This document shows positions 16,376-25,212 of a stretch of DNA of 64,000 nucleotides, piece after piece. The position numbers and the translations under genes are program-made. The notes beneath the pieces were generated by a model. It had not been told where the DNA came from. It saw nothing but the letters and a program-made list of their open reading frames with translations, and searched no databases. The stretch is from Citrobacter amalonaticus Y19 (lineage in GTDB: Bacteria; Pseudomonadota; Gammaproteobacteria; Enterobacterales; Enterobacteriaceae): contig NZ_CP011132.1 of the NCBI RefSeq assembly GCF_000981805.1, positions 5,022,001 through 5,086,000 on the forward strand, given 5' to 3'. The first letter of the stretch is position 1, and every line of letters starts with the position of its first letter.

Positions 16376-16876
16376 ATGGGAAATTATTCAGATTTTGAAA
16401 CCGATTTTGTTCAGCGAACACTGGCGCTTATCGATCATTATAACGAAATGATTGAGGTGCTGGGCAAACCATTCAGGGAGCAGTACAACTACACGTTGAC
16501 CCTGAATTGCCTTCTGGGTCTTATCGTGTTACCGAAAGAGAGGGCGCTCTCTTTCCTGCCTGCCGACCGTTTAACGCGGCAACTTAAAGCAGAAATGGGA
16601 TTACGTGAGTCACAGCTGCCCGGACCGGAAATGAACCTGCGGGAGTTGATCCATAAGATGCGGAATTCAGTTGCTCATTTCTGTGTCCAGGTAGAGTCAG
16701 CCAGCGATGCACACCTTGTAGACTGGATTGTTTTCAGGGAATCCCAGGGAGATGGAGAAGTCTACGCCAGCTTCAGCGCTCCGGAGCTTTTACCCTTTCT
16801 GAAATATTATGCGACCCTGCTGCTCGACAATATGGCTCGGCGTCGAGCCCCCGCTGTTAACATATTGGATTTGTGA
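16376..16876 (+). CDS. HEPN-domain protein, pEK499_p136-like
   Basis: 166-residue all-helical soluble protein with a clear HEPN RNase signature RNSVAH (R-X4-H) at about residues 101-106. It resembles the plasmid-borne pEK499_p136 HEPN family. HEPN proteins with this motif are usually metal-independent RNases acting as toxins or defence effectors. Strong ribosome site gggagg before ATG. It lies 12 bases upstream of a possible ADP-ribosyltransferase-like gene, so the two probably form one operon and may be toxin and modulator. Function not shown by sequence alone. Confidence 0.7.
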   Translation: MGNYSDFETDFVQRTLALIDHYNEMIEVLGKPFREQYNYTLTLNCLLGLIVLPKERALSFLPADRLTRQLKAEMGLRESQLPGPEMNLRELIHKMRNSVAHFCVQVESASDAHLVDWIVFRESQGDGEVYASFSAPELLPFLKYYATLLLDNMARRRAPAVNILDL

Positions 16877-16888
16877 GGGATTTACACC

Positions 16889-17662
16889 ATGTTGATTCTC
16901 GATTGCTCCTCACGAACTCAGGCGTTGCATACATTATCTGCCGGGTTTGCCTGTCCCCCTGAAAAGCTGAAAAAAGTGCTGCTTTCGCTCGATCTTGAAA
17001 GTATCTACGAGCTTAATCCTCGCCAGTTGGTTGATGCACCTCAGTATCTGAGAGACTACGTCTGTGCGGAACTGGGCGAACCGGGACCATTCACCCGGGC
17101 TCTGTGGTTTCATGGCACCCGGACTTTCGCCGGTAATACTTTTCCGGCGGGGTTACTGGCGCTAAATCAGTCAGAATCCCTCGCCATGAAAATGCTGCTC
17201 AACCTGGCCCCGAATGAGATGGTCCGTAAACACCTGCAGGAATGGGATGTTCCGGGGGGCGTCCCGGATGAGATGTTTCAGCTCAGAACCGGCGATAAAA
17301 TTCACTGGGGACCTTATGGCCATTTAGTCCGGGAATTACATTTTAACGCCAGTGAAAATGGACTGCATGATTACCTCTGGCTGCCGGAGCTGGTAGAGGA
17401 TGTCTGTAAGGCCTACCAGAAGAAATACGGCCACGATCTTAAACCGCATTATCTCAGCGTGCTTCATCCCTGTATTGTCTGGTTCGAGGCGGATATTGTT
17501 TATGAAAAAGGGGTTCTTGAAACGGCTCTGGCATATGCCTATACATCAGTCCGTGACCTCCCGCCGGACGGAAACGCAACTTTCGGCATAGACTGTGACG
17601 GGAAATCTGTGTCCAGGTCGGCCATTGCCAGAATCGAGTTTCTGCAGCCCGGGCAGATGTAA
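16889..17662 (+). CDS. Possible ADP-ribosyltransferase-like partner of HEPN protein
   Basis: 257 residues, soluble. At about residues 73-92 it has WFHGTRTF...PAGLLAL, which resembles the H-G-T/R...G-L signature that starts the NAD-binding fold of PARP/ART-like enzymes. Later YEKGVLETALAYAYTSV may hold further fold elements, but I cannot place the remaining catalytic residues. If an ART, it could modify and control the HEPN RNase or a target. Ribosome site gaggg upstream; operon with 16376. Alternative: an unrelated hypothetical protein. Confidence 0.5.
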   Translation: MLILDCSSRTQALHTLSAGFACPPEKLKKVLLSLDLESIYELNPRQLVDAPQYLRDYVCAELGEPGPFTRALWFHGTRTFAGNTFPAGLLALNQSESLAMKMLLNLAPNEMVRKHLQEWDVPGGVPDEMFQLRTGDKIHWGPYGHLVRELHFNASENGLHDYLWLPELVEDVCKAYQKKYGHDLKPHYLSVLHPCIVWFEADIVYEKGVLETALAYAYTSVRDLPPDGNATFGIDCDGKSVSRSAIARIEFLQPGQM

Positions 17663-17670
17663 TCTCTAAA

Positions 17671-17696
17671 AAACGGGTCTGTGATCCGGCCCGTTT
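17671..17696 (+). terminator. Hairpin after HEPN/ART-like pair
   Basis: AAACGGG (17671-17677) pairs with CCCGTTT (17690-17696), followed by gttcgttg. It may end the HEPN-ART transcript. The 17697-17828 stretch before the DUF3800 gene holds no other gene. Confidence 0.55.
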
Positions 17697-17828
17697 GTTC
17701 GTTGCCGTGAACCCAGTATTGAGGTCATTAAAGCCTTAAGCGGATCACTTGCAGCTGGCTGCAGAAAGGTTTTACATTGACCAGGATTATGCCGTTTCCC
17801 TTCCTACTGCCTGGTAAAGGATCTCTGA

Positions 17829-18962
17829 ATGCACTTTTATGTGGATGAAACAGGCCAGACTGGCCGAAACCTTTTTGACAAAACCCAGCCAGTCCTCTCC
17901 TACGGAGTGCTGTCGTCTGATGCTAATCTGGATAAGGTTGCTGAAGCGGATCTTGCCGTATTACGCAAAACGCTTGGCGTGCAGCGCCTGCACGCTGCGG
18001 AACTGGGCTTGCACCGCCTTTCTGACCTTGTGGATACGCTGCTGGTTCTGCAGAAAAAGCACCGGATACGGTTTGACATCTGGCAGGTAGTAAAGCGCGA
18101 TCATGCCATTATTTCGTTCTTCGACCAGGTATTTGATCAGGGAATGAATCCAGCCGTTCCCTGGTCTGCATACTGGACCCCTCTGCGCTACCCCCTGCTG
18201 CTGAATCTGGCCAGCCTGTTTGATGATGAACTTGCTTCAAACGCATGGACGGCAAGGCTGGAGGCGCATGATGAGCGGGCGTCGGAACTTTTTTGTACCG
18301 TCAGTGATGAACTGATCAGCAGGACGGCAGCCAGCGCGCTGGACCACCGGTCGAAGCAGCTGATCACCGATGCCCTGAACTGGGCGTCAGCCAATTTTGA
18401 ACAGCTGGGCTATAACTGTAAAACCAACAAGGAAAGGCTGCGGATTATGCCCAATATGATTGGCTTTCAGTCCGTATTGCACGGGATCTGTTCCCGCCTG
18501 GGGGCACCAGAAAGAAAGGCCAGTATCATTGTTGACCAGCAGTCACAGTTCAACACCACCCAGCGTGAACTTAACGAGTTTTACTACCAGATACGGGAGA
18601 TGCCCTGGGAACTGGGGCCCGGATTACCTGTTATGAACATGAAAAATATGCCGGCTGAACCACTTGTATTCCAGTCCGGTACCAAGAGTGCAGGTCTGGA
18701 GCTGGTAGATATTTATCTCTGGACATTCAAGCGATTCATGGAAGACAAGGCGCTGACAAAGCCACTTTCCCGCCTTGTTTATACCAATCTGAAAACAGCC
18801 AGGACCAACAGCGTGTCAATCCAGTCGGTTGCCAGTCGATTTATGGAACTCCTGGGTAAACTCCCGGTACCAAGCGCAGAGATCATGAGGCAGGCGCAGG
18901 AACTGCGGGACTTTGATGAAGCCAGACGCATGCCATATGTGGTGTCGGGATCACCCGACTGA
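17829..18962 (+). CDS. DUF3800 domain protein
   Basis: 377 residues. Starts with FYVDETG (residues 3-9), the hallmark acidic motif of DUF3800; the second acidic motif is at about 234-240 (SIIVDQQ), and the C-terminal LELVDIYLW at about 294-302 matches the family's final Asp motif. The fold is thought to be RNase H-like, suggesting a nuclease. DUF3800 genes are common in mobile elements and defence islands. aaagga ribosome site upstream. Full length, with all three acidic motifs intact. Confidence 0.75.
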   Translation: MHFYVDETGQTGRNLFDKTQPVLSYGVLSSDANLDKVAEADLAVLRKTLGVQRLHAAELGLHRLSDLVDTLLVLQKKHRIRFDIWQVVKRDHAIISFFDQVFDQGMNPAVPWSAYWTPLRYPLLLNLASLFDDELASNAWTARLEAHDERASELFCTVSDELISRTAASALDHRSKQLITDALNWASANFEQLGYNCKTNKERLRIMPNMIGFQSVLHGICSRLGAPERKASIIVDQQSQFNTTQRELNEFYYQIREMPWELGPGLPVMNMKNMPAEPLVFQSGTKSAGLELVDIYLWTFKRFMEDKALTKPLSRLVYTNLKTARTNSVSIQSVASRFMELLGKLPVPSAEIMRQAQELRDFDEARRMPYVVSGSPD

Positions 18963-18986
18963 TGCCGGATAGTTATCTGCTTTCAA

Positions 18987-19006
18987 CTGCCCCCTCTCAG
19001 GGGCAG
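18987..19006 (+). terminator. Terminator of DUF3800 gene
   Basis: 7-bp stem CTGCCCC / GGGGCAG with a 6-base loop followed by gtttt. It overlaps the stop of the convergent gene at 18997. Confidence 0.65.
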
Positions 19007-19509
19007 GTTTTCAGGTTAACCGGCAGCTGTGATCCACGACGCCGCTTACAGTCATGCTGCGATGCCAGAATGTCAGCAACCTGATAATCGGTCCCCATCG
19101 CCACATCGTGCAATAGCAGGATAAAGTCCCCGTCACTGCCGCCCCTGCGCGAATCCAGATACCGCTGCAGCCATCGGGCATGATAAAGAACGTGGCGCTG
19201 TTCGCGCTGCAGCCATTTCAGCGGCAGACGGGACGTCATATCGTCAAGGCTGCGCATTTCCTGATGAAGCGGCGCAATAACAGCGGAAAATTCCTCTCTC
19301 AGTATCCGGGCAGGTTTCTTCTGTCCGAACAGCGCGGCCATATTGCTCAGGACATCCTCGATCGTCCGGCTGACTTTCTGGGCCTGATCACGGGAGGCCT
19401 GATAACGCGTAAACCAAAACTTACAGTAGAACCCCGCAGCGGCAAGCAGCGCCGTAAGGATCGGTCCAATCAGACTTGTGTCCACAATATTCTCCTTAAA
19501 GATGGTCAT
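18997..19509 (-). CDS. Membrane-anchored hypothetical protein
   Basis: 170 residues from ATG 19509 (a longer form would start at 19557). One N-terminal transmembrane segment (about residues 13-31), then a helical cytoplasmic domain rich in Arg/Gln with HVLYHARWLQRYLDSRRGG. No family recognised. Convergent with the DUF3800 gene and downstream of nothing obvious, so it may be separately transcribed. In this accessory island it could be a membrane component, but that is speculation. Confidence 0.5.
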   Translation of the reverse strand: MTIFKENIVDTSLIGPILTALLAAAGFYCKFWFTRYQASRDQAQKVSRTIEDVLSNMAALFGQKKPARILREEFSAVIAPLHQEMRSLDDMTSRLPLKWLQREQRHVLYHARWLQRYLDSRRGGSDGDFILLLHDVAMGTDYQVADILASQHDCKRRRGSQLPVNLKTCP

Positions 19510-19754
19510 GAGGCCACCCGAAGCAGCCGATGACGCAAATATACCTCGTTTTAGCAATTAGTGCTATCCGTGAGTGCAAAAAGTGCTATTCGTTGTTTTT
19601 GGTATTGATATTTTAATTGATATATGCATTTGGATTTCCCTTCAGTTTTCTCCCCTGAGATCCGAAAAAAGTATAAGTCGGATCTCCAGACTACTGCTGC
19701 GTTGTTTTGACTAAAATGGCGGAGGTGGAACCAGGAGAGTAAAATAATCTACTG

Positions 19755-19775
19755 ATGTAAGAATAAATCTTACAT
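19755..19775. promoter_or_regulatory. Palindromic operator upstream of parD
   Basis: ATGTAAGA (19755-19762) and TCTTACAT (19768-19775) form a perfect 8-bp inverted repeat with a 5-base centre, 17 bases before the parD ATG. Ribbon-helix-helix antitoxins autoregulate through such sites, so this is probably the ParD operator. Confidence 0.55.
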
Positions 19776-19792
19776 TGAAAAACGGAGGGGTT

Positions 19793-20047
19793 ATGGCCCG
19801 TACGATGACCGTGGACGTGGGTGATGAGCTGCGTGAATTCATCGATTCCCAGGTTAAGGCCGGTGATTACCGAATCCAGAGCGAGGTTATGCGTGACGCG
19901 CTGCGTCTGCTGCGCGATCTGCTGGCCGAAGGGATCAGCAGCGGCGAGGCGAAACCATGGAACAAGGATGCATTCCTGAAAAACGCCAGTGCCAGGGCGG
20001 AAAATGAAAGGGATCGAGCTGATGCGAAAAGAGAAGAAGACCTGTAA
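19793..20047 (+). CDS. parD: ParD-like antitoxin, internally shortened
   Basis: 84 residues from ATG 19793 (ggagggg upstream). N-terminal ribbon-helix-helix domain (ARTMTVDVGDELREFIDSQV, GDYRIQSEVMRDALRLLRD) matches ParD. Usual ParDs have about a dozen residues (a K/E/Q-rich helix ending in LQALR) between ALRLLR and DLLAEG; here these are joined, so an internal deletion is likely. The last residues (KREEDL) look parE-derived, fused by deletion. No intact parE follows, so the toxin is lost and this is an orphan antitoxin. Confidence 0.75.
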   Translation: MARTMTVDVGDELREFIDSQVKAGDYRIQSEVMRDALRLLRDLLAEGISSGEAKPWNKDAFLKNASARAENERDRADAKREEDL

Positions 20048-20113
20048 GTTATCTGGGACTACAGCTTTAGACAGTTCGGAGTTGTCCAGGCGGATGCATA
20101 TATAAAAAAACGC
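20048..20113 (+). pseudogene. parE: parE toxin relic
   Basis: In the same frame after the parD stop, the bases encode VIWDYSFRQFGVVQADAYIK, which matches the N-terminal part of ParE toxins (IWDYS..QFG..QAD.YI). The start is missing and the frame ends in the pcoE terminator hairpin, so only about 22 codons remain. Confidence 0.65.
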
Positions 20114-20129
20114 TCCCGGACGGGAGCGT
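20103..20129 (-). terminator. Intrinsic terminator of pcoE
   Basis: Read on the - strand: ACGCTCCC / GGGAGCGT stem with a 4-base loop and a T-run (from the A-run 20103-20110). It lies 50 bases past the pcoE stop. Confidence 0.85.
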
Positions 20130-20179
20130 AAGCCAGTGACTTCGGCGTCAAATGAGGGTCTGACAAGTGGAGCTGCGGG

Positions 20180-20614
20180 TTAATTCTGGGTGATCTGGCT
20201 GCGATGCTTTTCCGCCTGTTGCTGATGAATAACGGAAGACTGGCCATTATTCGCCTTCTCATGCACAACAGCGGCTTTCTCATGCTCGCTCATTTCGGAA
20301 AATGGCTTAGCAGTTTCTTGGGTGTTCTCAGGTTTGGCTTTCATCATTTTTTTATGCATTTCAGCCATGTCCTGATGGGCGGCAGAATTGCCGTTTTGCA
20401 TCATTTCATGGGACATAGCGGCCTGATCGTGACCGCTCATATCCATCATTTTCATGCTCTCCCCCTGAACTGCACTTTTTTCAGCGGATGACTGCATCTG
20501 ATGGGCAGGCGCCTGGGCATTATTTACATGGTCATGCATGTTCATTGTCTCTGCAGCCCAGGCAGATGAAGCGACAGCCATCATGGCAATAAAGGATACA
20601 AGAATTTTTTTCAT
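20180..20614 (-). CDS. pcoE: PcoE periplasmic copper-binding protein
   Basis: 144 residues from ATG 20614, the usual PcoE length. Signal peptide (residues 3-20, AWA-AE), then a Met/His-rich disordered mature part (MNMHDHVNNAQAPAHQMQSS, MKMMDMSGHDQAAMSHEMMQ). PcoE is a periplasmic copper sponge expressed early under copper. It has its own promoter region with a PcoR-type box at 20789, and its own terminator. Paralogue of the gene at 27265 and of silE. Confidence 0.95.
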   Translation of the reverse strand: MKKILVSFIAMMAVASSAWAAETMNMHDHVNNAQAPAHQMQSSAEKSAVQGESMKMMDMSGHDQAAMSHEMMQNGNSAAHQDMAEMHKKMMKAKPENTQETAKPFSEMSEHEKAAVVHEKANNGQSSVIHQQQAEKHRSQITQN

Positions 20615-20788
20615 GGTTGGGTCTCCGGTGTTTTCATACCCGAACAATCAATGCTTATAACAGAGAAAGCATTTGATCTCAGGGCTGGTTAATCATCACG
20701 CCAGGAACCGGGCGATTGAATTATCACGTTGCTCCTGATTTATGACTGATTATAAAAAACCGCCTCTGTTTATCGCGTGACTAAATGA

Positions 20789-20802
20789 TGACATTTTTGT
20801 CA
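20789..20802. promoter_or_regulatory. PcoR/CusR-type box upstream of pcoE
   Basis: Dyad TGACA-TTTT-TGTCA in the 20615-20830 gap, 175 bases before the pcoE start on the - strand and just after pcoS. It resembles the CusR box (ATGACA..TTGTCAT) and the two sites found near the sil genes. Confidence 0.6.
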
Positions 20803-20830
20803 CCTTCCGGATTTTTCCTGAATAACAGTA

Positions 20831-22231
20831 TTAATCCGTTAACAGACGCACACTGAACACAATTTCCCGCCCCTGCTGTTCTGCTGACAGCTCGCCGCCG
20901 TGAGCATGAATGATCGACCTTGTAATTGATAATCCCAGCCCCGCGCCTTCCGTGTTGTGGACCCTAGATGAGTCTGCGCGATAGAACCGGTCAAACAGGC
21001 GTTCCAGATTAGCGGGAACCGGGCCAGACATCGTATTCGTAATCATCACGTTCACACAGTCACTGTCACGCTCAAGGTGTATCGCTGTACAGGTGTTATC
21101 GGGAGAATACTTGATTGCATTGGAAAGCAGGTTACTGAAAGCTCGTCGCAGCATATCGCTGTCTCCGGCAACAACGCCCTCTCCTTCAACCGTGATTGTC
21201 TTTCCTGTTTCGTCTGCCAGGGGCTCGAATAACTCACGTAATTCATTCAGTTCGGCTGCCAGATCTACATCATGTTTATCCAGCTGCAGCAGACCATGCT
21301 CTGAACGTGCCAGAAAAAGCATGTCACTGGTCATTCGTGACAACCTTTTCAGTTCTTCCAGGTTAGCGAATAAAATTTCGCGGTAATGCGAAACATCCCT
21401 TTCCTTAGCCAGTGCAAACTGCGTCTGCATCATCAGATTACTGACTGGTGTGCGCAGCTCATGCGCGATGTCAGACGAGAAATCTGACAGTTTCCGAAAT
21501 GACCCCTCCAGGCGATCGAACATGTTATTGAATTCCTGCATGGTCTCAGAGATTTCCGGTGGGGCCAGATCGGGATTAAGACGCTGATCAAGGCTGTGTA
21601 CGGTCATGGAGGAAGCCAGACTGGTCATTTCCCGTAACGGTTTCAGACCAATACGTGTGGTCAGCCAGCCCAGAAAAACAGAAATAAAGACCAGACCGAT
21701 ATTGAACCAGAACAGCCAGGTACTGAGTTTGTCCATAAACAGGGTGTGATACCCAGTATCCGTGGCAACCGTAATGATGACATGTTTGCTTTTACCCTGT
21801 TCCGGCGTCACGGCAACCCGCCGCGAGATACTGCGGTACACGGTGTTATTTTCTTCCGTCTGGATCATATAGTCGAGAATATCACCCGACTTATTAAGCA
21901 GGACCGCTGGAACAACAGAATTTTTGGCATAGAGTTCAACAATTTTTTCATTTTCCATGTTTTTTATAGAAATGAATAAGCCATTGTGCCCCACCATCGC
22001 ATCGTTTATTTTTTCTGATAATGACTTAATATCCGTTTTGTTCCTGAACGTCTCTGTTTTAAGAAACTCTTCGGTGAGCTGAAGTTTACCTGTCAGAAAA
22101 TCGCGGTCCTGATTATCGAAATAGCCATTAAGGGTGCTAATCAGGATAAAACTTGATAACCACCATACCGTAAGCATCACCGCAGAAAAAATCAGGCTCA
22201 GGCGTGTGGTCAGGGAAATTTTGAACCTCAC
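20831..22231 (-). CDS. pcoS: PcoS copper sensor histidine kinase
   Basis: 466 residues: TM1 (about 12-33), periplasmic sensor domain to about 167, TM2 (about 168-190), HAMP, HisKA with phospho-acceptor motif SDIAHELRTPVSNL (about 253-266), then HATPase with N box (LLSNAIKYS), G boxes (GAGLGLSI). It phosphorylates PcoR in response to periplasmic copper. Start overlaps pcoR stop by 4 bases; last gene of the pcoABCDRS operon. Confidence 0.95.
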   Translation of the reverse strand: MRFKISLTTRLSLIFSAVMLTVWWLSSFILISTLNGYFDNQDRDFLTGKLQLTEEFLKTETFRNKTDIKSLSEKINDAMVGHNGLFISIKNMENEKIVELYAKNSVVPAVLLNKSGDILDYMIQTEENNTVYRSISRRVAVTPEQGKSKHVIITVATDTGYHTLFMDKLSTWLFWFNIGLVFISVFLGWLTTRIGLKPLREMTSLASSMTVHSLDQRLNPDLAPPEISETMQEFNNMFDRLEGSFRKLSDFSSDIAHELRTPVSNLMMQTQFALAKERDVSHYREILFANLEELKRLSRMTSDMLFLARSEHGLLQLDKHDVDLAAELNELRELFEPLADETGKTITVEGEGVVAGDSDMLRRAFSNLLSNAIKYSPDNTCTAIHLERDSDCVNVMITNTMSGPVPANLERLFDRFYRADSSRVHNTEGAGLGLSITRSIIHAHGGELSAEQQGREIVFSVRLLTD

Positions 22232-22908
22232 TCTTCTCTGATCTCCAGGACATATCCGGCACCGCGAACGGTATGGATCAGTTTTGGCTCAAAGTCATCA
22301 TCAATTTTACTTCTCAGACGTCTCACGGCGACATCAATCACATTCGTATCACTGTCAAAATTCATGTTCCAGACCAGGGACGAGATAAGACTCCTGGGTA
22401 ACACTTCTCCGGTGCGTTGCAGCAGCAACTCAAGCAGAACGTATTCTTTACCGGTGAGATGGATCTTCTTCCCCGAACGGATCACGGTCCGGCGCACCAT
22501 ATCAACGGTCATATCGGCGATGGTGCAGACTGTTGCGGCCTGCGAGCGTGCCCGGCGCAGTAGGGTTCTTACACGTGCAACCAGCTCCGTAAAATCAAAG
22601 GGCTTAATCAGGTAGTCATCTGCGCCAAGCTCCAGTCCTTTCACTTTGTCCCGCACGTTGTCCTTTGCGGTTAAAAACAGGACCGGTTCTTCGTGCCCGG
22701 ACTCCCTCAGTGCGCTGATGATTTGCCACCCGTCGAGGAAAGGCAGCATCACGTCCAGTATTATCAAATCATACTGTCCCTTCGACGCGGCCCCGAGACC
22801 ATCGCGGCCATTATTAAAGAGATCGGCCTGATAGCCTTCCTCAACCAGTCCCTGCTGCAGGTAACGACCTGTTTTTTGTTCGTCTTCAACGATTAAAATA
22901 CGCTGCAT
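22228..22908 (-). CDS. pcoR: PcoR response regulator
   Basis: 226 residues from ATG 22908 (the usual start MQRILIVEDE). OmpR-type: receiver domain with acidic pair near residue 8-9, phospho-Asp in LIILDVMLP (about 51) and the conserved Lys in KPFDF; C-terminal winged helix (NVIDVAVRRLRSKID). Activates pco promoters with copper. Overlaps pcoS. Confidence 0.95.
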   Translation of the reverse strand: MQRILIVEDEQKTGRYLQQGLVEEGYQADLFNNGRDGLGAASKGQYDLIILDVMLPFLDGWQIISALRESGHEEPVLFLTAKDNVRDKVKGLELGADDYLIKPFDFTELVARVRTLLRRARSQAATVCTIADMTVDMVRRTVIRSGKKIHLTGKEYVLLELLLQRTGEVLPRSLISSLVWNMNFDSDTNVIDVAVRRLRSKIDDDFEPKLIHTVRGAGYVLEIREE

Positions 22909-22962
22909 GGTCAACTCGCTGATATGAAAGTAAAAATCTCACGCATGAGCTTTGGCTGTCCC

Positions 22963-23892
22963 CTAGCTGACCTGAGACGGAGCAAGCATTCCGAGCCACG
23001 CTACGGCGCCCAGAATGATAATCGCAACAACGAATTCTGTCAGGATGCTGTTTCGCATCAGGGCAACGCTGCGATCATAATTCCCTTCCCTGACCATAAC
23101 TTCAAGCCGGGGACCCAGGTGAAACCGGTTTGCTGCAGCCAGAAGAAGCATCAGAACAAACAGAGCCGTCTTGGCAAGCAATATCCTCCCCCAGGAACTG
23201 TTGAATAAGGGAGTTAAGTTACCCTCAGCAATATACAGATAGTTGACCAGCGCACTCAGGATCAGGGCTACAACAATCACCGTTCCTGCCGTGGCAAATT
23301 TTGCCAGGGAGTCAGATATCACAATGACGCTCTGTGCATTATGCTCGTTTCTGCGCATCAGCAGGATAGCAAATGCAACCAGAGCACCTGTCCAGGCACC
23401 TGCAGCGCCGAGATGGGTCAGATCGCTCAGTAAATGGAGATAGTAATGCAGACCGTCATGCATAACGGCGTGTCCTCCCCAGGCAAGTGTAGCCAGCGCC
23501 ACGCCCCCACTCATCGTCATCAGCAGGCAGGACAATACTCTCTTATTAGTGTAAAGGAACAAAGCACCGAGTGTGGTAAACAGGGCACAGAGCCTGACAA
23601 TCCAGCTAATACCCACATCAGTTTCTTCTATCACCATCTCGATAACATGGATGGATAATTCTCTGAGGTCAGTTACTCCACTCATGGCATTAGATACCAG
23701 GAGCATATTAATGCCAGTAAGAATGATGCCTGTAACAACAGCAAAGGTTATAAACGACCTGAAATTAGTCAGGTTATAGGTTTCATGTCTGACACCGCTT
23801 ATTCCATATATCTGAAAAAATGGCAATCCAAATATTACCATCAAATCCAGATAAAGAAGAAAACGAATAACAATCATAATCAGGTCGTTCAT
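22963..23892 (-). CDS. pcoD: PcoD inner-membrane copper protein
   Basis: 309 residues, eight or so hydrophobic segments spread along the whole chain, CopD family, the full PcoD length. It is thought to carry copper across the inner membrane together with PcoC, perhaps to load PcoA. Follows pcoC by 4 bases. Confidence 0.95.
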
Positions 23893-23896
23893 AATA

Positions 23897-24277
23897 TTAC
23901 TTCACTGTAAAGGTGTAATTACCGGTAATAGGGTGCGTATCTGAAGAAACCGCGCGCCAGTCAACACGATAAGTGCCAGCGGGTAAAGGCTCTCGCGGAA
24001 TAATGACCATCGATTTAGGGTCAGCGCCTGGCGCCACTTTTGCCGCGACCGGCATCGGAGAATGTGATGACATGCCTTTCATACCCGTCATCGTTAATTT
24101 TGCACCTGAGAATTTCACGGTCAGATTTTCCGAGAAATTAAGCTGAATCTTTTCCGGGGCCGCTACGGCTGAATCAGCCTGTGGCACAGAGCTTTTTAAT
24201 TCCGGATGGGCCATAGCAGAGAAAGCAACGCCCATAACGAGGCCACCTGTAAGAATGGCTTTATTTAAAATCGACAT
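23897..24277 (-). CDS. pcoC: PcoC periplasmic copper carrier
   Basis: 126 residues: signal peptide (ending AMA-HP), so the mature protein begins with the metal-binding His; CopC beta barrel; a Met-rich loop ([14 protein letters not shown] at about 63-76) for Cu(I); C-terminal Cu(II) His region ([11 protein letters not shown]). Shuttles copper between PcoD, PcoA and PcoB in the periplasm. Confidence 0.96.
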
Positions 24278-24316
24278 TTTATTTACCTGTTTAGTTGAGT
24301 GTTTTATATCAGTGCG

Positions 24317-25207
24317 TTAAAACCAGATTCTGGCTCCCGCCAGGAATACTACCTGATGGTCTTTCTCACCTTCTCTTTTCGCCATATCGGATGTTTTCCC
24401 GTAAAGTTGATTCCAGGAAACGCCTATATAGGGTGCAAACTCACGGCGTATTTCATAGCGCAGCCGGAGCCCCAGCTCTGTGTCAGTCAGTCCCCTGCCG
24501 CGACCCCGCGATTCATCATCCTGACTGTAGAAATTCACCTCATAGGATGGCTGGAGTATGAGCCGGTTAGTCAGTAAAACGTCGTATTCTCCTCCCAGAC
24601 GAAGGGCTGCTTTTCCGCCATTACTGACAAAACCCGTAATTTCAGACTCAAAATTATAGAGTGCCAGCCCCTGAAAACCGACAGCAGCCCAGGTCCGGGC
24701 AGAAGCAGGTCTGAAATCCTGCCTGACACCCGCAACCAAATCCCACCATGGGCCAACCGCATGTCCCCAGAGTAACTGCGCTTCAGCCGCCTCCGTTTCC
24801 CCATTGCTTCGTTCACCTTCACTCTTTAGCCAAATCCGATCTGTGTCGCCTCCAATCCAGCTGTTAACACTCCAGCTGAAATTGTTGGTGTTATCCGACC
24901 GTTGCCATTCCAGTTGATCCAGCAGAACCAGATAATTAATCGCACTGTCGTGAATCGCATGCCCCTGTAAATTGCCGAATGCAGCCTTCCGGTCGGCATC
25001 GGTAACAGGCGGAATTGGCGTTCTGCTCTCAGTTACAATGGGCTCCATTGACGTCATCTCAGTGAAATTCTCATCTGCTGGCATCTGCATGGCAGACATG
25101 TCGTGCCCGGCGTGGGGATCTGCAGAGACGGAGCCCGCCGCAATAGAAAGCTGTGAGGTAAACAAACCGGCGACCAGAACAGGTATGGCCTTCAAATTTC
25201 TCTTCAT
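24317..25207 (-). CDS. pcoB: PcoB outer-membrane copper protein
   Basis: 296 residues from ATG 25207; codons upstream belong to the overlap with pcoA. Signal peptide, an N-terminal His/Met-rich stretch (PHAGHDMSAMQMP), then a beta-barrel pattern ending in aromatic Phe (GARIWF), typical of outer-membrane proteins. CopB family; sequesters or exports copper. The unshortened start would overlap pcoA by 4 bases; with 25207 the gap is 5 bases. Confidence 0.95.
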   Translation of the reverse strand: MKRNLKAIPVLVAGLFTSQLSIAAGSVSADPHAGHDMSAMQMPADENFTEMTSMEPIVTESRTPIPPVTDADRKAAFGNLQGHAIHDSAINYLVLLDQLEWQRSDNTNNFSWSVNSWIGGDTDRIWLKSEGERSNGETEAAEAQLLWGHAVGPWWDLVAGVRQDFRPASARTWAAVGFQGLALYNFESEITGFVSNGGKAALRLGGEYDVLLTNRLILQPSYEVNFYSQDDESRGRGRGLTDTELGLRLRYEIRREFAPYIGVSWNQLYGKTSDMAKREGEKDHQVVFLAGARIWF

Positions 25208-25212
25208 TCGCA

